Below are positions 1 through 11,292 of a stretch of 64,000 bases of DNA, piece by piece. Position numbers and translations under genes: made by a program. Under the pieces are notes generated by a model. The model was not told the origin of the DNA. It did not search any database and worked only from the letters and a program-made list of their open reading frames with translations. Source of the DNA: an uncultured Paracoccaceae bacterium (GTDB lineage Bacteria > Pseudomonadota > Alphaproteobacteria > Rhodobacterales > Rhodobacteraceae); contig CANMTR010000003.1 of NCBI GenBank assembly GCA_947500825.1, positions 124,001-188,000 of the forward strand, in the 5' to 3' direction. Position 1 is the first letter of the stretch. Every line of letters starts with the position of its first letter.

Positions 1-1
1 C

Positions 2-265
2 CAGGCGATCACGATCGACGCTGAACCGCGTGCCGACGGATCCCGGCGCACGACGCGCTACGATATCGACATGACGAAGTGCATCTATTGCGGCTTCTGC
101 GAAGAGGCGTGCCCGGTGGATGCCATCGTGGAGGGGCCGAACTTCGAGTTCTCGACCGAAACGCGCGAGGAGTTGTTCTACGACAAGGCCAAGCTTCTCG
201 AGAACGGCGAGCGCTGGGAATCCGAGATCGCCCGCAACCTCGAGATCGACGCGCCCTACCGCTGA
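2..265 (+). CDS. nuoI: NADH-quinone oxidoreductase subunit I, C-terminal part
   Basis: This is the 3' end of the gene for the ferredoxin-like subunit of respiratory complex I, which carries two 4Fe-4S clusters in the peripheral arm and passes electrons toward quinone. About 87 residues are visible in frame from base 2. They contain the second cluster motif [12 protein letters not shown] and the family's C-terminal tail ending in DAPYR. The start and the first cluster motif lie outside the window. nuoJ follows after 27 bases, so this is the distal half of a nuo operon. The family assignment is secure from the motif and the neighbours. Confidence 0.96.
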   Translation, partial: QAITIDAEPRADGSRRTTRYDIDMTKCIYCGFCEEACPVDAIVEGPNFEFSTETREELFYDKAKLLENGERWESEIARNLEIDAPYR

Positions 266-292
266 CCCGGTGCCGAGCAAGGACTGATCCCC

Positions 293-910
293 GTGACCCC
301 ACCTGATTTCGCATTTTACCTCTTCGCGGTGCTCGTCGTGGCCGCGGGACTGTTCACCGTGATTGCGCGCAACCCGGTCCATTCGGTGCTCTGGTTGATC
401 TTGGCGTTCCTGTCCTCGGCAGGACTGTTCGTCCTCATGGGCGCGGAGTTCGTGGCAATGCTGCTGATCATCGTCTATGTGGGGGCGGTGGCGGTCCTGT
501 TCCTGTTCGTGGTGATGATGCTCGACGTGGACTTTACCTCGCTCAAGGCCGAGATGACGAAGTATATGCCGATCGCCCTGTTGATCGGGGTCGTCATCCT
601 GATGCAGCTCGGCATCGTCTTCGGCGTCTGGCAGACCTCGGACATTGCGGCGGACAACGTGGCCGCGGCGACGGAGCGTTTCGGGGGCGCATCCAACACG
701 CAGGCGATCGGGCAACTCATCTACGACGACTACCTGCTCCTGTTCCAGCTCGCGGGGCTGATCCTGCTTGTAGCGATGATCGGGGCGATCGTATTGACCT
801 TGCGCCACCGCACCGATGTCAAGCGCCAGAACGTCGTGTCGCAGATCATGCGCGACCCGAAAGCATCCATGGCTCTGAAGGACGTCAAGTCCGGGCAGGG
901 CCTGCAATAA
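293..910 (+). CDS. nuoJ: NADH-quinone oxidoreductase subunit J
   Basis: Membrane subunit of complex I (205 residues, the usual size). The protein has five hydrophobic segments, with the conserved stretch [20 protein letters not shown] near residues 45-65 that contains the pi-bulge helix region of this family. Translation starts at GTG, the only sensible start after nuoI; the segment begins with a hydrophobic helix right after the start. NuoJ contributes to the link between the quinone site and the proton channels. It sits between nuoI and nuoK, as in nearly all bacterial nuo operons. Confidence 0.97.
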   Translation: MTPPDFAFYLFAVLVVAAGLFTVIARNPVHSVLWLILAFLSSAGLFVLMGAEFVAMLLIIVYVGAVAVLFLFVVMMLDVDFTSLKAEMTKYMPIALLIGVVILMQLGIVFGVWQTSDIAADNVAAATERFGGASNTQAIGQLIYDDYLLLFQLAGLILLVAMIGAIVLTLRHRTDVKRQNVVSQIMRDPKASMALKDVKSGQGLQ

Positions 911-929
911 GGCCCCGAGGGGGCATGGA

Positions 930-962
930 CGCGCCCGGCACCAGGGTCTAGGACCGGGCGCG
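930..962 (+). other. Intercistronic hairpin between nuoJ and nuoK
   Basis: A perfect 9-base inverted repeat (CGCGCCCGG at 930-938, CCGGGCGCG at 954-962) encloses a 15-base loop in the 73-base gap between nuoJ and nuoK. No T-run follows and the operon continues, so it is more likely a processing or mRNA-stability element than a terminator. The function is inferred only from position. Confidence 0.4.
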
Positions 963-983
963 TAACGGATCCAGGGGACGAAG

Positions 984-1289
984 ATGATCGGACTTGAGCA
1001 TTACCTGACCGTGGCCGGCGCGCTGTTCGTCATCGGCATCTTCGGCCTGTTCCTGAACCGAAAGAACGTGATCATCATCCTGATGTCGATCGAGCTGATG
1101 CTATTGGCGGTCAACATCAACCTGGTCGCCTTTTCGACCCACATGGGCGATCTCGTCGGGCAGGTTTTCACCCTCTTCGTGCTAACGGTGGCCGCGGCCG
1201 AGGCCGCGATCGGGCTGGCTATCCTGGTCTGCTTCTTCCGCAACCGCGGCACCATCGCCGTCGAAGACATCAACATGATGAAGGGCTGA
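984..1289 (+). CDS. nuoK: NADH-quinone oxidoreductase subunit K
   Basis: Small three-helix membrane subunit of complex I (101 residues, exactly the family length). The conserved acidic residues of the family are present in the helices: the Glu in [11 protein letters not shown] near residue 36 and the Glu in [13 protein letters not shown] near residue 72, both implicated in proton transfer. The ATG is preceded by a GGGGACGAAG ribosome-binding site. nuoL follows four bases after the stop, indicating translational coupling. Confidence 0.98.
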   Translation: MIGLEHYLTVAGALFVIGIFGLFLNRKNVIIILMSIELMLLAVNINLVAFSTHMGDLVGQVFTLFVLTVAAAEAAIGLAILVCFFRNRGTIAVEDINMMKG

Positions 1290-1293
1290 GGCG

Positions 1294-3384
1294 ATGTCGA
1301 CGATCATCCTCTTCGCGCCGCTCGTCGGAGCGCTCATCTGCGGCTTTGGTCACCGGGTCATCGGCGAGAAGCCGGCCCAGTGGACCGCCACGGGCCTCCT
1401 GTTCCTCGCGGCGTTCCTGAGTTGGATCGTGTTCCTGGGCCACGACGGCGAGACGCACCGCATCCAGATCCTGCGGTGGATACAGTCAGGCACCCTAACG
1501 ACGGACTGGGCGATCCGCCTCGACCGTCTGACCGCGATCATGCTGATCGTGATCACGACCGTCTCCAGCCTCGTGCACCTGTATTCCTTCGGCTACATGG
1601 CCCACGACGCGAACTTTCGCGACGACGAAAGCTACCGGCCACGCTTCTTCGCCTACCTGTCGTTCTTCACCTTCGCGATGCTCATGCTGGTAACGGCCGA
1701 CAACCTCTTGCAGATGTTCTTCGGCTGGGAGGGCGTGGGCCTCGCCTCCTACCTGCTCATCGGGTTCTACTATCGCAAACCGTCGGCGAACGCCGCCGCG
1801 ATCAAGGCATTCGTAGTGAACCGGGTGGGCGATTTCGGCTTCGCCTTGGGAATTTTCGCGCTGTTCTTCCTCGTGGATTCGATCCAGTTCTCCGAGATCT
1901 TCGCCGCGGCGCCCCAGATCGCCGACACGCAACTCAACTTCCTCTGGCGCGACTGGAACGCGGCCGAGGTCGTCGCCGTGCTTCTGTTCATCGGCGCCAT
2001 GGGCAAGTCGGCGCAGCTTTTCCTGCATACCTGGCTGCCCGACGCGATGGAGGGGCCGACGCCCGTCTCGGCCTTGATCCACGCGGCGACCATGGTCACG
2101 GCCGGTGTCTTCCTCGTGTGCCGGATGTCTCCGTTGATGGAGTTCGCGCCGCACGCCACGGCCTTCGTTACCGTCATCGGTGCCACGACTGCGTTCTTCG
2201 CCGCGACGGTGGGGCTGGTTCAAAACGACATCAAGCGCGTGATCGCCTATTCGACCTGTTCGCAGCTCGGCTACATGTTCGTGGCCGCGGGCGTGGGGGT
2301 CTATTCGGTGGCCATGTTCCACCTCTTCACCCACGCCTTCTTCAAGGCGATGCTGTTCCTCGGCGCGGGCTCGGTGATCCACGGGATGCACCATGAGCAG
2401 GACATGCGAAACTATGGCGGCCTGAAGAACAAGATGCCCTATACCTTCTGGGCGATGATGATCGGGACCCTCGCGATCACCGGCGTGGGCATCCCGCTAA
2501 CCGGATGGCTGGGTTTCGCGGGTTTCGTGTCGAAGGACGCCGTCATCGAATCCGCCTGGGGAGCGCAGTCGGGTGTCGGCACCTACGGGTTCTGGATGCT
2601 GCTGATCGCCGCCGTCTTCACCAGCTTCTATTCGTGGCGGCTGATGTTCATGACGTTCTACGGCAAGCCGCGCGGCGACAAGCACACCCACGACAATGCC
2701 CACGAGAGCCCCAAGGTCATGCTGATCCCGCTGGGTGTTCTGGCGCTTGGGGCGACCTTCTCCGGCATGTTGTGGTACTCGTCCTTCTTCGGCGACCACG
2801 AGAGCGTCAATCGCTTCTTCGGTGTACCCGTGGAGGCTCATGCGGAGACGGCCGAGAGCGGGACTTCGCAGGAGGATGCGGCCCGGATCGTCGAGGACGA
2901 CGCGGGTCACGCGGCGGCCGGTCCCGCGCCGGGCGAGGGGGCGATCTACACAGCGCCGGACAATCACGTCATGGACGAGGCGCACCATTCCCCCACCTGG
3001 GTCAAGGTCAGCCCCTTTGTCGCAATGCTGCTGGGGCTCGCCGCAGCCTACCAGATGTATATCCGTGACCCATCGGCACCGCCGCGGGTGGCTGCGGCGG
3101 CTCGGCCACTCTACTTGTTCCTGCTCAACAAGTGGTACTTCGACGAGATCTACTCCGTGCTCGTCGTTCGGCCCGTCCGAGCCCTGGGTCGGTTCCTGTG
3201 GACGCGCGGCGACGGCAGCGTCATCGACGGCGCAATCAACGGCCTTGCCATGGGCGTGATCCCGTTCCTGACACGTGCGGCCAACCGCGCCCAGTCGGGG
3301 TACATTTTTCACTACGCGTTCGCGATGGTGCTCGGCGTCGCGATCCTGATCACCTGGATGACGCTGACCGGAGGCGCGCGCTAA
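1294..3384 (+). CDS. nuoL: NADH-quinone oxidoreductase subunit L
   Basis: Largest proton-pumping antiporter-like subunit of complex I, with 696 residues and many transmembrane helices. The Proton_antipo core is clear ([20 protein letters not shown] near 248, followed by TMVTAGVFL). The C-terminal part carries the long lateral helix and a final membrane anchor. A hydrophilic, acid-rich loop of about 60 residues (roughly 510-570, rich in Glu, Ala and His) separates the antiporter core from the C-terminal section; loops of this kind vary among NuoL proteins. nuoM starts one base after the stop. Confidence 0.98.
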   Translation: MSTIILFAPLVGALICGFGHRVIGEKPAQWTATGLLFLAAFLSWIVFLGHDGETHRIQILRWIQSGTLTTDWAIRLDRLTAIMLIVITTVSSLVHLYSFGYMAHDANFRDDESYRPRFFAYLSFFTFAMLMLVTADNLLQMFFGWEGVGLASYLLIGFYYRKPSANAAAIKAFVVNRVGDFGFALGIFALFFLVDSIQFSEIFAAAPQIADTQLNFLWRDWNAAEVVAVLLFIGAMGKSAQLFLHTWLPDAMEGPTPVSALIHAATMVTAGVFLVCRMSPLMEFAPHATAFVTVIGATTAFFAATVGLVQNDIKRVIAYSTCSQLGYMFVAAGVGVYSVAMFHLFTHAFFKAMLFLGAGSVIHGMHHEQDMRNYGGLKNKMPYTFWAMMIGTLAITGVGIPLTGWLGFAGFVSKDAVIESAWGAQSGVGTYGFWMLLIAAVFTSFYSWRLMFMTFYGKPRGDKHTHDNAHESPKVMLIPLGVLALGATFSGMLWYSSFFGDHESVNRFFGVPVEAHAETAESGTSQEDAARIVEDDAGHAAAGPAPGEGAIYTAPDNHVMDEAHHSPTWVKVSPFVAMLLGLAAAYQMYIRDPSAPPRVAAAARPLYLFLLNKWYFDEIYSVLVVRPVRALGRFLWTRGDGSVIDGAINGLAMGVIPFLTRAANRAQSGYIFHYAFAMVLGVAILITWMTLTGGAR

Positions 3385-3385
3385 C

Positions 3386-4936
<1,551 letters not shown>

Positions 4937-4946
4937 GGGGGCCAAA

Positions 4947-6386
4947 ATGAGCTCTGCCGACTTCTCCGTCCTCATGCCGCAGATCGTGCTCGCGATCTAC
5001 GCGATGGGAGGGCTGCTGTTTGCCGTCTACACCGGCAAGGACAAGGTGGCGCCGCTCCTGTTGTGGCTGACGACGGCCCTGTTCGTGCTCGTCGCATTCT
5101 GGATCGGGGTATCGGGTGGCGACTCGACGACGGCCTTTGGCGGTCTCTTCGTCGCGGACGCCTTCTCGCGGTTCGCCTCGGTCACAATTCTGCTTTCGGC
5201 CGCGGCCGTGTTGCTCATGAGCGAGGGGTACATGGCGCGGCGCGACCTGCTGCGGTTCGAATATCCGCTGCTCGTCGTCCTGGCCGTCGTGGGGATGACG
5301 GTGATGGTCTCGGCCGGTGACCTGATGACCCTGTACATGGGGCTCGAACTGCAATCTCTGGCGCTCTACGTGGTCGCCTCGCTTCGCCGCGACAGCGCCA
5401 AGTCGACGGAGGCCGGCCTCAAGTACTTCGTGCTGGGTGCGCTCTCCTCGGGTCTCCTCCTCTACGGCGCTTCGCTGACCTACGGCTATGCCGGCACGAC
5501 GCTGTTCTCGGGCATCGTCGCGGCGGCGGGGGAAGGGTCCGCCTCCCTCGGGCTTTTGTTCGGCCTCGTTTTCATCGCAGCCGGCCTAGCCTTCAAGGTG
5601 TCGGCGGCGCCGTTCCACATGTGGACGCCGGACGTCTACGAAGGTGCGCCTACGCCGATCACGGCTTTCTTCGCCACGGCGCCGAAGGTCGCGGCCATAT
5701 GCCTGTTGGCGCGGGTCGTCCACGATGCCTTCGGCGGCGTGACGAGTGACTGGCAGCAGGTCGTTGCGGCGTTGTCCGTCGCGTCCATGTTCCTGGGCGC
5801 GGTAGCCGCTATTGGCCAGAGCGACATCAAGCGGCTGATGGCGTACTCGTCGATCAACCACATCGGCTTCGCCCTGATGGGTTTGTCCGCGGGAACCGCC
5901 TTCGGCGTCCAGGCGATGCTCGTCTACATGGCGATCTACGTGGTGATGAACATCGGCACCTTCGCCTTCATCCTGTCGATGGAGCGGGATGGCAAGCCGG
6001 TCACTCATATCCAGGCCCTCAGCCTGTTTTCCCGCAACGACATGACCCGTGCGGTCGCCATGCTGGTCCTGATGTTCTCGATGGCCGGCGTGCCGCCCTT
6101 CGTCGGCTTCTTCGGCAAGTACTATGTCCTGAGCGCCGCGGTCGATGCCGGGTTAGGCTGGCTCGCCGTTCTGGGCGTGATCGCCTCGGTGATCGCTGCC
6201 TTCTACTACCTGAAGATCGTGTACCTCATCTTCTTCGGCCCCGAGGGCGAGGAACTCGAAACGACGCGCTCTCCGGTCCTTTGGGGAATGCTTATGGCGT
6301 CGGCCCTGATCATGGTGGTGGGTGTCATAAACCTCTTCGGGATCGAAGGGCCGGCGGCCATGGCGGCGCAATCCCTTGTCCAATGA
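4947..6386 (+). CDS. nuoN: NADH-quinone oxidoreductase subunit N
   Basis: Third antiporter-like subunit of complex I and the last gene of the nuo operon (479 residues). The family segments [19 protein letters not shown] near residue 131, [20 protein letters not shown] near 215 and [19 protein letters not shown] near 294 contain the conserved Glu and Lys residues of the proton path. The stop codon overlaps the start of the biotin ligase gene, so complex I transcription probably continues into birA-coaX-rnj. Confidence 0.98.
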   Translation: MSSADFSVLMPQIVLAIYAMGGLLFAVYTGKDKVAPLLLWLTTALFVLVAFWIGVSGGDSTTAFGGLFVADAFSRFASVTILLSAAAVLLMSEGYMARRDLLRFEYPLLVVLAVVGMTVMVSAGDLMTLYMGLELQSLALYVVASLRRDSAKSTEAGLKYFVLGALSSGLLLYGASLTYGYAGTTLFSGIVAAAGEGSASLGLLFGLVFIAAGLAFKVSAAPFHMWTPDVYEGAPTPITAFFATAPKVAAICLLARVVHDAFGGVTSDWQQVVAALSVASMFLGAVAAIGQSDIKRLMAYSSINHIGFALMGLSAGTAFGVQAMLVYMAIYVVMNIGTFAFILSMERDGKPVTHIQALSLFSRNDMTRAVAMLVLMFSMAGVPPFVGFFGKYYVLSAAVDAGLGWLAVLGVIASVIAAFYYLKIVYLIFFGPEGEELETTRSPVLWGMLMASALIMVVGVINLFGIEGPAAMAAQSLVQ

Positions 6387-7116
6387 TCCCACCTGGCCGG
6401 AAGGCTATCGCCTGATCGTCCGCGAGAGCTGCGATAGCACTAACGCGGAGGCGAAGCGCCTCGCGCCCGATCTGGACCTGCCGACCTGGATACTTGCGCG
6501 CGAACAGACCGATGCACGCGGTCGGCGTGGCAACACGTGGGAGAGCATCCCGGGGAACGTCGCCGCGAGCCTTGCCATGCGTCCCGGCGGAACGGCCGGT
6601 TGGGCGGGCCTACGTTCCTTCCTCGCGGCGAACGCCCTGTTCGAGACGCTAGCTCTCTACGTGTCCCGATCGCGGCTTGCCATGAAATGGCCCAACGACG
6701 TTCTGCTGGACAACGGCAAGGTCGCCGGCATCCTGCTCGAGACGGTGTCGACGGGAGACGAAATAGACTGGCTCGTGATCGGCATCGGCGTCAACGTCGC
6801 CGCCACGCCGAGCGGCGTTCGGGATGCGGCCTTCCCCCCGACCTCGCTGGAGCGCGACGATGTGGATGCGGAGGATTTCCTCCTGCGTCTCGCCGGGTTC
6901 TACGCGACGGAGGAGGATATCCTGACCCGGCTGGGGTTCGAGCCAATCCGCGAGAAATGGGTCCGGCAGGCCGCCCGGCTGGGCGAGATCGTCACGGCGC
7001 GAACCGGGCGCGAAGAGGTCACCGGCCGTTTCGAGACTCTCGACGAGGCTGGACGGCTGGTCCTGTCGACGCCCGATGGCGAGCGCCGGATCTCCGCGGC
7101 CGAGATCTTCTTCTGA
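6376..7116 (+). CDS. birA: Biotin--[acetyl-CoA-carboxylase] ligase
   Basis: Attaches biotin to the carrier domain of acetyl-CoA and related carboxylases through biotinyl-AMP. The 246-residue protein has the ligase signature [10 protein letters not shown] (46-55), KWPNDVLL (104-111) and [10 protein letters not shown], then a short SH3-like C-terminal domain. The N-terminal winged-helix DNA-binding domain of E. coli BirA is absent, so this is a group I ligase that should not act as a biotin-operon repressor. The reading frame opens with TTG inside the last codons of nuoN (11-base overlap); no closer in-frame ATG or GTG precedes the conserved fold. Confidence 0.93.
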   Translation: MSNDPTWPEGYRLIVRESCDSTNAEAKRLAPDLDLPTWILAREQTDARGRRGNTWESIPGNVAASLAMRPGGTAGWAGLRSFLAANALFETLALYVSRSRLAMKWPNDVLLDNGKVAGILLETVSTGDEIDWLVIGIGVNVAATPSGVRDAAFPPTSLERDDVDAEDFLLRLAGFYATEEDILTRLGFEPIREKWVRQAARLGEIVTARTGREEVTGRFETLDEAGRLVLSTPDGERRISAAEIFF

Positions 7117-7130
7117 CAGGGGGGATAACG

Positions 7131-7910
7131 GTGCTCCTGGCCATCGACGTCGGCAATACCAATACTGTCTTCGCCCTATGGGATGGGGCCGAGTTCGTCT
7201 CCATGTGGCGAACCGCCACCGAAGTCCAGCGCACGGCCGACCAGTACTACGTCTGGCTCTCGACCCTGATGAAGCTGCGGCACCTCGAGGATGTGCGGAT
7301 CGATGAGGCGATCGTGTCTTCGACCGTGCCACGGGTGGTCTTCAACCTGCGCGTTCTCTGCAACCGCTACTTCGACTGCCGCCCCTTGGTGGTGGGCAAG
7401 ACGGAATGTCACCTTCCGGCGAGCCCGCGGGTGGACCCGGGCACCCAGGTCGGTCCGGACCGGATCGTCAATACCGCTGGGGGCTACGACCTCCATGGCG
7501 GGGACCTGATCGTGGTGGATTTCGGCACCGCGACAACCTTCGACGTGGTAGGGCCGGACGGCGCCTACGAGGGTGGCGTGATCGCGCCGGGCGTGAACCT
7601 GTCGCTCCAGGCACTTCACGACGCCGCGGCGGCATTGCCCCTTGTGGACGTCACGATGCCCTCCCACGTGGTAGGCAGGAACACCGTCGACTGCATGCAG
7701 TCCGGTATCTTCTGGGGATATGTCGGCCTTGTCTCGGGCCTCGTCGCGCGGATCAAGGCGGAACGCGCGCGCCCGATGACGGTCATAGGAACGGGCGGGC
7801 TGGCGCCCCTTTTCCAGCAGGGGGACACGTTGTTCGACGTGTTCGAGGACAATCTGACGATGCACGGGCTGACCGTCATCCATACGTATAACAAGGAATT
7901 TCAAGAATAA
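7131..7910 (+). CDS. coaX: Type III pantothenate kinase
   Basis: Catalyses ATP-dependent phosphorylation of pantothenate, the first step of coenzyme A synthesis. The 259-residue product starts with MLLAIDVGNTNTVFALWDG, the phosphate-binding motif of the ASKHA fold, and contains GPDRIVNTAG near residue 106 and DFGTATTFDVV near 128. The GTG start is preceded by a strong AGGGGGGAT ribosome-binding site. The stop overlaps the next ATG (TAATG), so coaX and rnj are coupled. A second CoA gene, coaD, lies far away near 55.5 kb. Confidence 0.96.
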   Translation: MLLAIDVGNTNTVFALWDGAEFVSMWRTATEVQRTADQYYVWLSTLMKLRHLEDVRIDEAIVSSTVPRVVFNLRVLCNRYFDCRPLVVGKTECHLPASPRVDPGTQVGPDRIVNTAGGYDLHGGDLIVVDFGTATTFDVVGPDGAYEGGVIAPGVNLSLQALHDAAAALPLVDVTMPSHVVGRNTVDCMQSGIFWGYVGLVSGLVARIKAERARPMTVIGTGGLAPLFQQGDTLFDVFEDNLTMHGLTVIHTYNKEFQE

Positions 7911-9577
7911 TGGCACAGGACAGACTGATCTACCTTCCCCTCGGCGGGGCGGGCGAAGTTGGCATGAACTGCTATGTCTACGGCTACGGGCAACCCGGCA
8001 AGGAGCGCCTGATCGTGGTCGACCTGGGCGTCACGTTCCCCGACATGGACACGACACCCGGCGTCGATCTGATCCTTCCCGACATCACGTGGCTCGAGCA
8101 ACGGCGCGACCGGATCGACGGGATTTTCGTCACCCATGCCCACGAGGACCACGTGGGCGCAGTGGGTCACCTTCATGAGCGCCTCGGCGCGCCTGTCTAC
8201 GCTCGCGCCTTCACCTCGATCCACGCGCGGCGCAAGATGGAGGAGCAGGGCGCCAATCCTGACAAGGTCCAGACGATGAAGCCCTGGCCCGAGACAATCA
8301 GGACCGGGCCGTTCGAGGTAGGGTTCCTGCCCGTGTCGCACTCGATTCCGGAAAGCTCCTCGATGGTGATCGATACGCCCGAGGGCCGCGTCGTGCATAC
8401 CGGCGACTTCAAGATCGACTACGCCCCCGGTGTGGGAGAACCCTTCGACCGTGAACTCTGGTCCTCCGTTGCCAAGGACGGGGTTCGTGCCCTGGTCTGC
8501 GATTCGACCAATGTGTTCAACGCGCACGAGGGGCGATCCGAATCGACCGTCGGGCCGGAGATCCGCCGGTTCGTCTCCGAGCAGTCGGGCATGGTCGTGG
8601 CCACGACGTTCGCATCGAACGTGGCCCGGGTCCGTACCCTCGCGGTGGCGGCGCGGGAGGCGGGCCGCTCGATCTGCCTGCTCGGCCGGGCCATGCGGCG
8701 GATGATAGAGTCCTCCGTCGAGGCAGGCGTGCTCACGGATTTCCCGTCCACGATTTCTCCCGAAGACGCCGCCAGCGTGCCGCGGGAGAACCTGATGCTG
8801 ATCGTGACGGGCAGTCAAGGCGAGCGAAGGGCGGCGTCGGCGCAGTTGAGCCGCGGCAAGTATCTGGGCCTGTCGCTGGACGAAGGGGACACGTTCCTCT
8901 TTTCCTCGAAGACGATCCCGGGGAACGAGCGTGGCGTGATTTCCATCGTCAACGCCTTCTCCGAGAAGGGCGTGGACGTGCAGGACGACGACGGAGGGCG
9001 CTACCACGTCTCGGGCCATGCCAACCGCCCGGATCTTCTGGCCATGCACGAGCTGGTCAATCCACAGATCGTGGTGCCGATGCACGGCGAGCACCGCCAC
9101 CTTCGCGAGCACGTCAAGCTGGCGCAGGGTAACGGCCGCCTCGCCGTCCTGGCGCCAAACGGCACCTGCATTTCGCTGTCGGGCAACCAGCCCGAGGTGG
9201 TCGACCACGTGGAGACGGGGCGGACCTATCTCGACGGGTCGGTCAAGGTCGGTGCGCTCGACGGCGTGGTGCGCGACCGCATCCGCATGGCGCTGAACGG
9301 TCACGCGGTCGTGTCCCTGATCCTCGACGAGGATGACAGCCCCCTCGGAGAGCCTTGGGTGGACCTCAAGGGCCTTCCCGAAACCGGGCAATCCGGTACC
9401 TCTCTGGCCGAGGTAATGGAACACGATCTCGACCAGGCTCTGCGCCGGGCCGCCGACAAGGTGGTCGTCGACGACGACAAGCTCGATGAGCTGATGCGCC
9501 GCGTCGCGCGCCAGACCGCGATGCAAGAGATCGGTCGCAAGCCCGAGGTCACGGTCGTTGTCAGCCGTCTGAGCTGA
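7910..9577 (+). CDS. rnj: Ribonuclease J
   Basis: Metallo-beta-lactamase/beta-CASP ribonuclease with 5'-to-3' exonuclease activity in mRNA decay and rRNA maturation (555 residues, normal length). The zinc motif HAHEDH lies at 76-81, preceded by the usual opening YLPLGGAGEVGMNCYVYG; the beta-CASP domain contains FASNVARV and SGHANRPDL, and the C-terminal domain follows after about residue 450. It ends the long nuo-birA-coaX-rnj run and is followed by a strong terminator. Alphaproteobacteria have RNase J together with RNase E, so it supplements rather than replaces E-dependent decay. Confidence 0.96.
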   Translation: MAQDRLIYLPLGGAGEVGMNCYVYGYGQPGKERLIVVDLGVTFPDMDTTPGVDLILPDITWLEQRRDRIDGIFVTHAHEDHVGAVGHLHERLGAPVYARAFTSIHARRKMEEQGANPDKVQTMKPWPETIRTGPFEVGFLPVSHSIPESSSMVIDTPEGRVVHTGDFKIDYAPGVGEPFDRELWSSVAKDGVRALVCDSTNVFNAHEGRSESTVGPEIRRFVSEQSGMVVATTFASNVARVRTLAVAAREAGRSICLLGRAMRRMIESSVEAGVLTDFPSTISPEDAASVPRENLMLIVTGSQGERRAASAQLSRGKYLGLSLDEGDTFLFSSKTIPGNERGVISIVNAFSEKGVDVQDDDGGRYHVSGHANRPDLLAMHELVNPQIVVPMHGEHRHLREHVKLAQGNGRLAVLAPNGTCISLSGNQPEVVDHVETGRTYLDGSVKVGALDGVVRDRIRMALNGHAVVSLILDEDDSPLGEPWVDLKGLPETGQSGTSLAEVMEHDLDQALRRAADKVVVDDDKLDELMRRVARQTAMQEIGRKPEVTVVVSRLS

Positions 9578-9607
9578 CCCCGGCCGCTCTCAAGCTCGCT
9601 TCCAAAA

Positions 9608-9647
9608 TGAAAACACCCCCGTCGCTAGTCGCGGCGGGGGTGTTTTT
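9608..9647. terminator. Bidirectional rho-independent terminator
   Basis: The inverted repeat AAACACCCCC (9611-9620) / GGGGGTGTTT (9636-9645) has an A-run on its left and a T-run on its right. It can therefore terminate both the rnj transcript (+) and the convergent helicase transcript (-). It is the clearest intrinsic terminator in the window. Confidence 0.9.
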
Positions 9648-9671
9648 CCAACTGGCAAGGCTACGGCGCGG

Positions 9672-11138
9672 TCAGTGCGCCATGCGCTCGTCGAAGCTCT
9701 TCTCGATGAAAGTCGGAAGGTGATCGCCCATCCCGACGACAGGCTCTGATTTGGCGGAAGATCTGGCAGGCTTGTCGCCCGATCCCCCGCGCTCACGCTT
9801 TTCACTCCTGCGGCGCGGCTTTGGGTTATCGTCTTTCGGGGTATCGGCGTCCCGGCTCTCGGGCTGCGGTGCCTCGGCTTTTTCTGTGGCCGGTGCCGGC
9901 GCGGGTTCGATCGGGGCGGCCTGGGGCTCTGCCAGGGCCGGCTTGGCTTGGGGCTCCGGGTGGCTCGGCGCCACTTCGGGTTCGGCGGCGGGCGCAGATC
10001 CGGCGAGCCTCGGGATCTCCTTCTCGAGCAAGCGCTCGACATCCTCGAGGTTTCGCTCGTCGGACGGAGCGCAAATCATGATCGCCTTGCCGTCGCGACC
10101 CGCGCGGCCGGTCCGTCCGATCCGGTGCACGTAATCCTCGGCATGACTCGGCACGTCGAAGTTGAACACGTGACTTACCGAGGGGACGTCCAGGCCACGC
10201 GCCGCCACGTCGGAGGCGACGAGAAAGCGCAGGTCGCCCGCGCGGAAGCCGTCGAGGGTCCGGGTCCGCTGCGATTGCTCCAGGTCGCCGTGGATCGGGG
10301 CGGCGTCGTAGCCGTCCTTCTTGAGCGACTTGGCGACGACGTCCACGTCCACCTTGCGATTGCAGAAGATGATCGCGTTGGTCAGACGCTTGCCCTCGGC
10401 GTCGATCAGGTCGCGCAGGGCCCGGCGCTTTTCGCTCGCGAGGCGATCCTTCCGGGATGGCTTGAACATCAGCACACCCTGTTCGATCGTCTCGGACGCC
10501 GTGGCCTGGCGCGCGACCTCGACCCGGTGCGGGCTCGACAGGAAGGTGTTGGTGATACGCTCGATCTCGGGCGCCATGGTGGCGGAGAAGAACAGCGTCT
10601 GCCGCGTGAAGGGCACGAGGGAGAAGATGCGCTCGATATCGGGGATGAACCCCATGTCGAGCATCCTGTCGGCCTCGTCCACGACCATGATCTTGACGTC
10701 GGTCAGCAGGAGCTTGCCACGCTCGAAATGATCGAGCAGGCGGCCCGGCGTCGCGATCAGCACGTCGACGCCCTTGTCGATCAGCGCGTCCTGTTCCTTG
10801 AAGCTCACGCCGCCGATCAGCAGCGCCTTCGTCAGTTTGACGTGCTTGGCATAGGTGTCGAAGTTCTCGGCCACCTGCGCGGCCAACTCTCGCGTTGGGG
10901 CGAGCACGAGGCTGCGCGGCATCCGCGCCTTGGCCCGTCCGCGGGCGAGCTGGGTGATCATCGGCAGGGTGAAGGAGGCGGTCTTGCCGGTCCCCGTCTG
11001 CGCGATCCCGAGGACGTCGCGACCGTCGAGGGCGGCGGGAATCGCCTGCGCCTGGATCGGGGTCGGCTCGGTGTACCCGGCTTCGTCGATGGCTTTCTGG
11101 ACCTTGGGGCCCAGCTTCAGATCGGTGAATTTCGTCAT
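9672..11138 (-). CDS. DEAD-box ATP-dependent RNA helicase (RhlE-like)
   Basis: RNA helicase of about 488 residues likely to act in ribosome assembly, RNA decay or cold adaptation. All core motifs are present: Q motif (GYTEPTPIQ), Walker A AQTGTGKT (46-53), PTRELA, TPGRLLDH, DEAD with DRMLDMGF, SAT, ARGLDVP and HRIGRTGRAGR. After about residue 375 the protein becomes a low-complexity Ala/Pro/Glu and Arg/Lys-rich tail, typical for RNA binding in this group. The start MTKFTDLKL is preferred over an in-frame ATG 30 bases upstream because homologues begin at this Phe-containing motif. The subfamily name (RhlE) is inferred from overall layout. Confidence 0.93.
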   Translation of the reverse strand: MTKFTDLKLGPKVQKAIDEAGYTEPTPIQAQAIPAALDGRDVLGIAQTGTGKTASFTLPMITQLARGRAKARMPRSLVLAPTRELAAQVAENFDTYAKHVKLTKALLIGGVSFKEQDALIDKGVDVLIATPGRLLDHFERGKLLLTDVKIMVVDEADRMLDMGFIPDIERIFSLVPFTRQTLFFSATMAPEIERITNTFLSSPHRVEVARQATASETIEQGVLMFKPSRKDRLASEKRRALRDLIDAEGKRLTNAIIFCNRKVDVDVVAKSLKKDGYDAAPIHGDLEQSQRTRTLDGFRAGDLRFLVASDVAARGLDVPSVSHVFNFDVPSHAEDYVHRIGRTGRAGRDGKAIMICAPSDERNLEDVERLLEKEIPRLAGSAPAAEPEVAPSHPEPQAKPALAEPQAAPIEPAPAPATEKAEAPQPESRDADTPKDDNPKPRRRSEKRERGGSGDKPARSSAKSEPVVGMGDHLPTFIEKSFDERMAH

Positions 11139-11292
11139 GTATGTCCGAACTCGGGTGGCCGTCGCCACTGGTTTGGGACGAAATCCTGTCGCCCCTTCGT
11201 CAGGGCGTGCGCGCGTCGCCGCCCGGCTTTCCCCTACAGACCTCGGGGCGCGGCGTCAATCGCGCGACGGTCGCAGGCCGCCCATGCGGGCC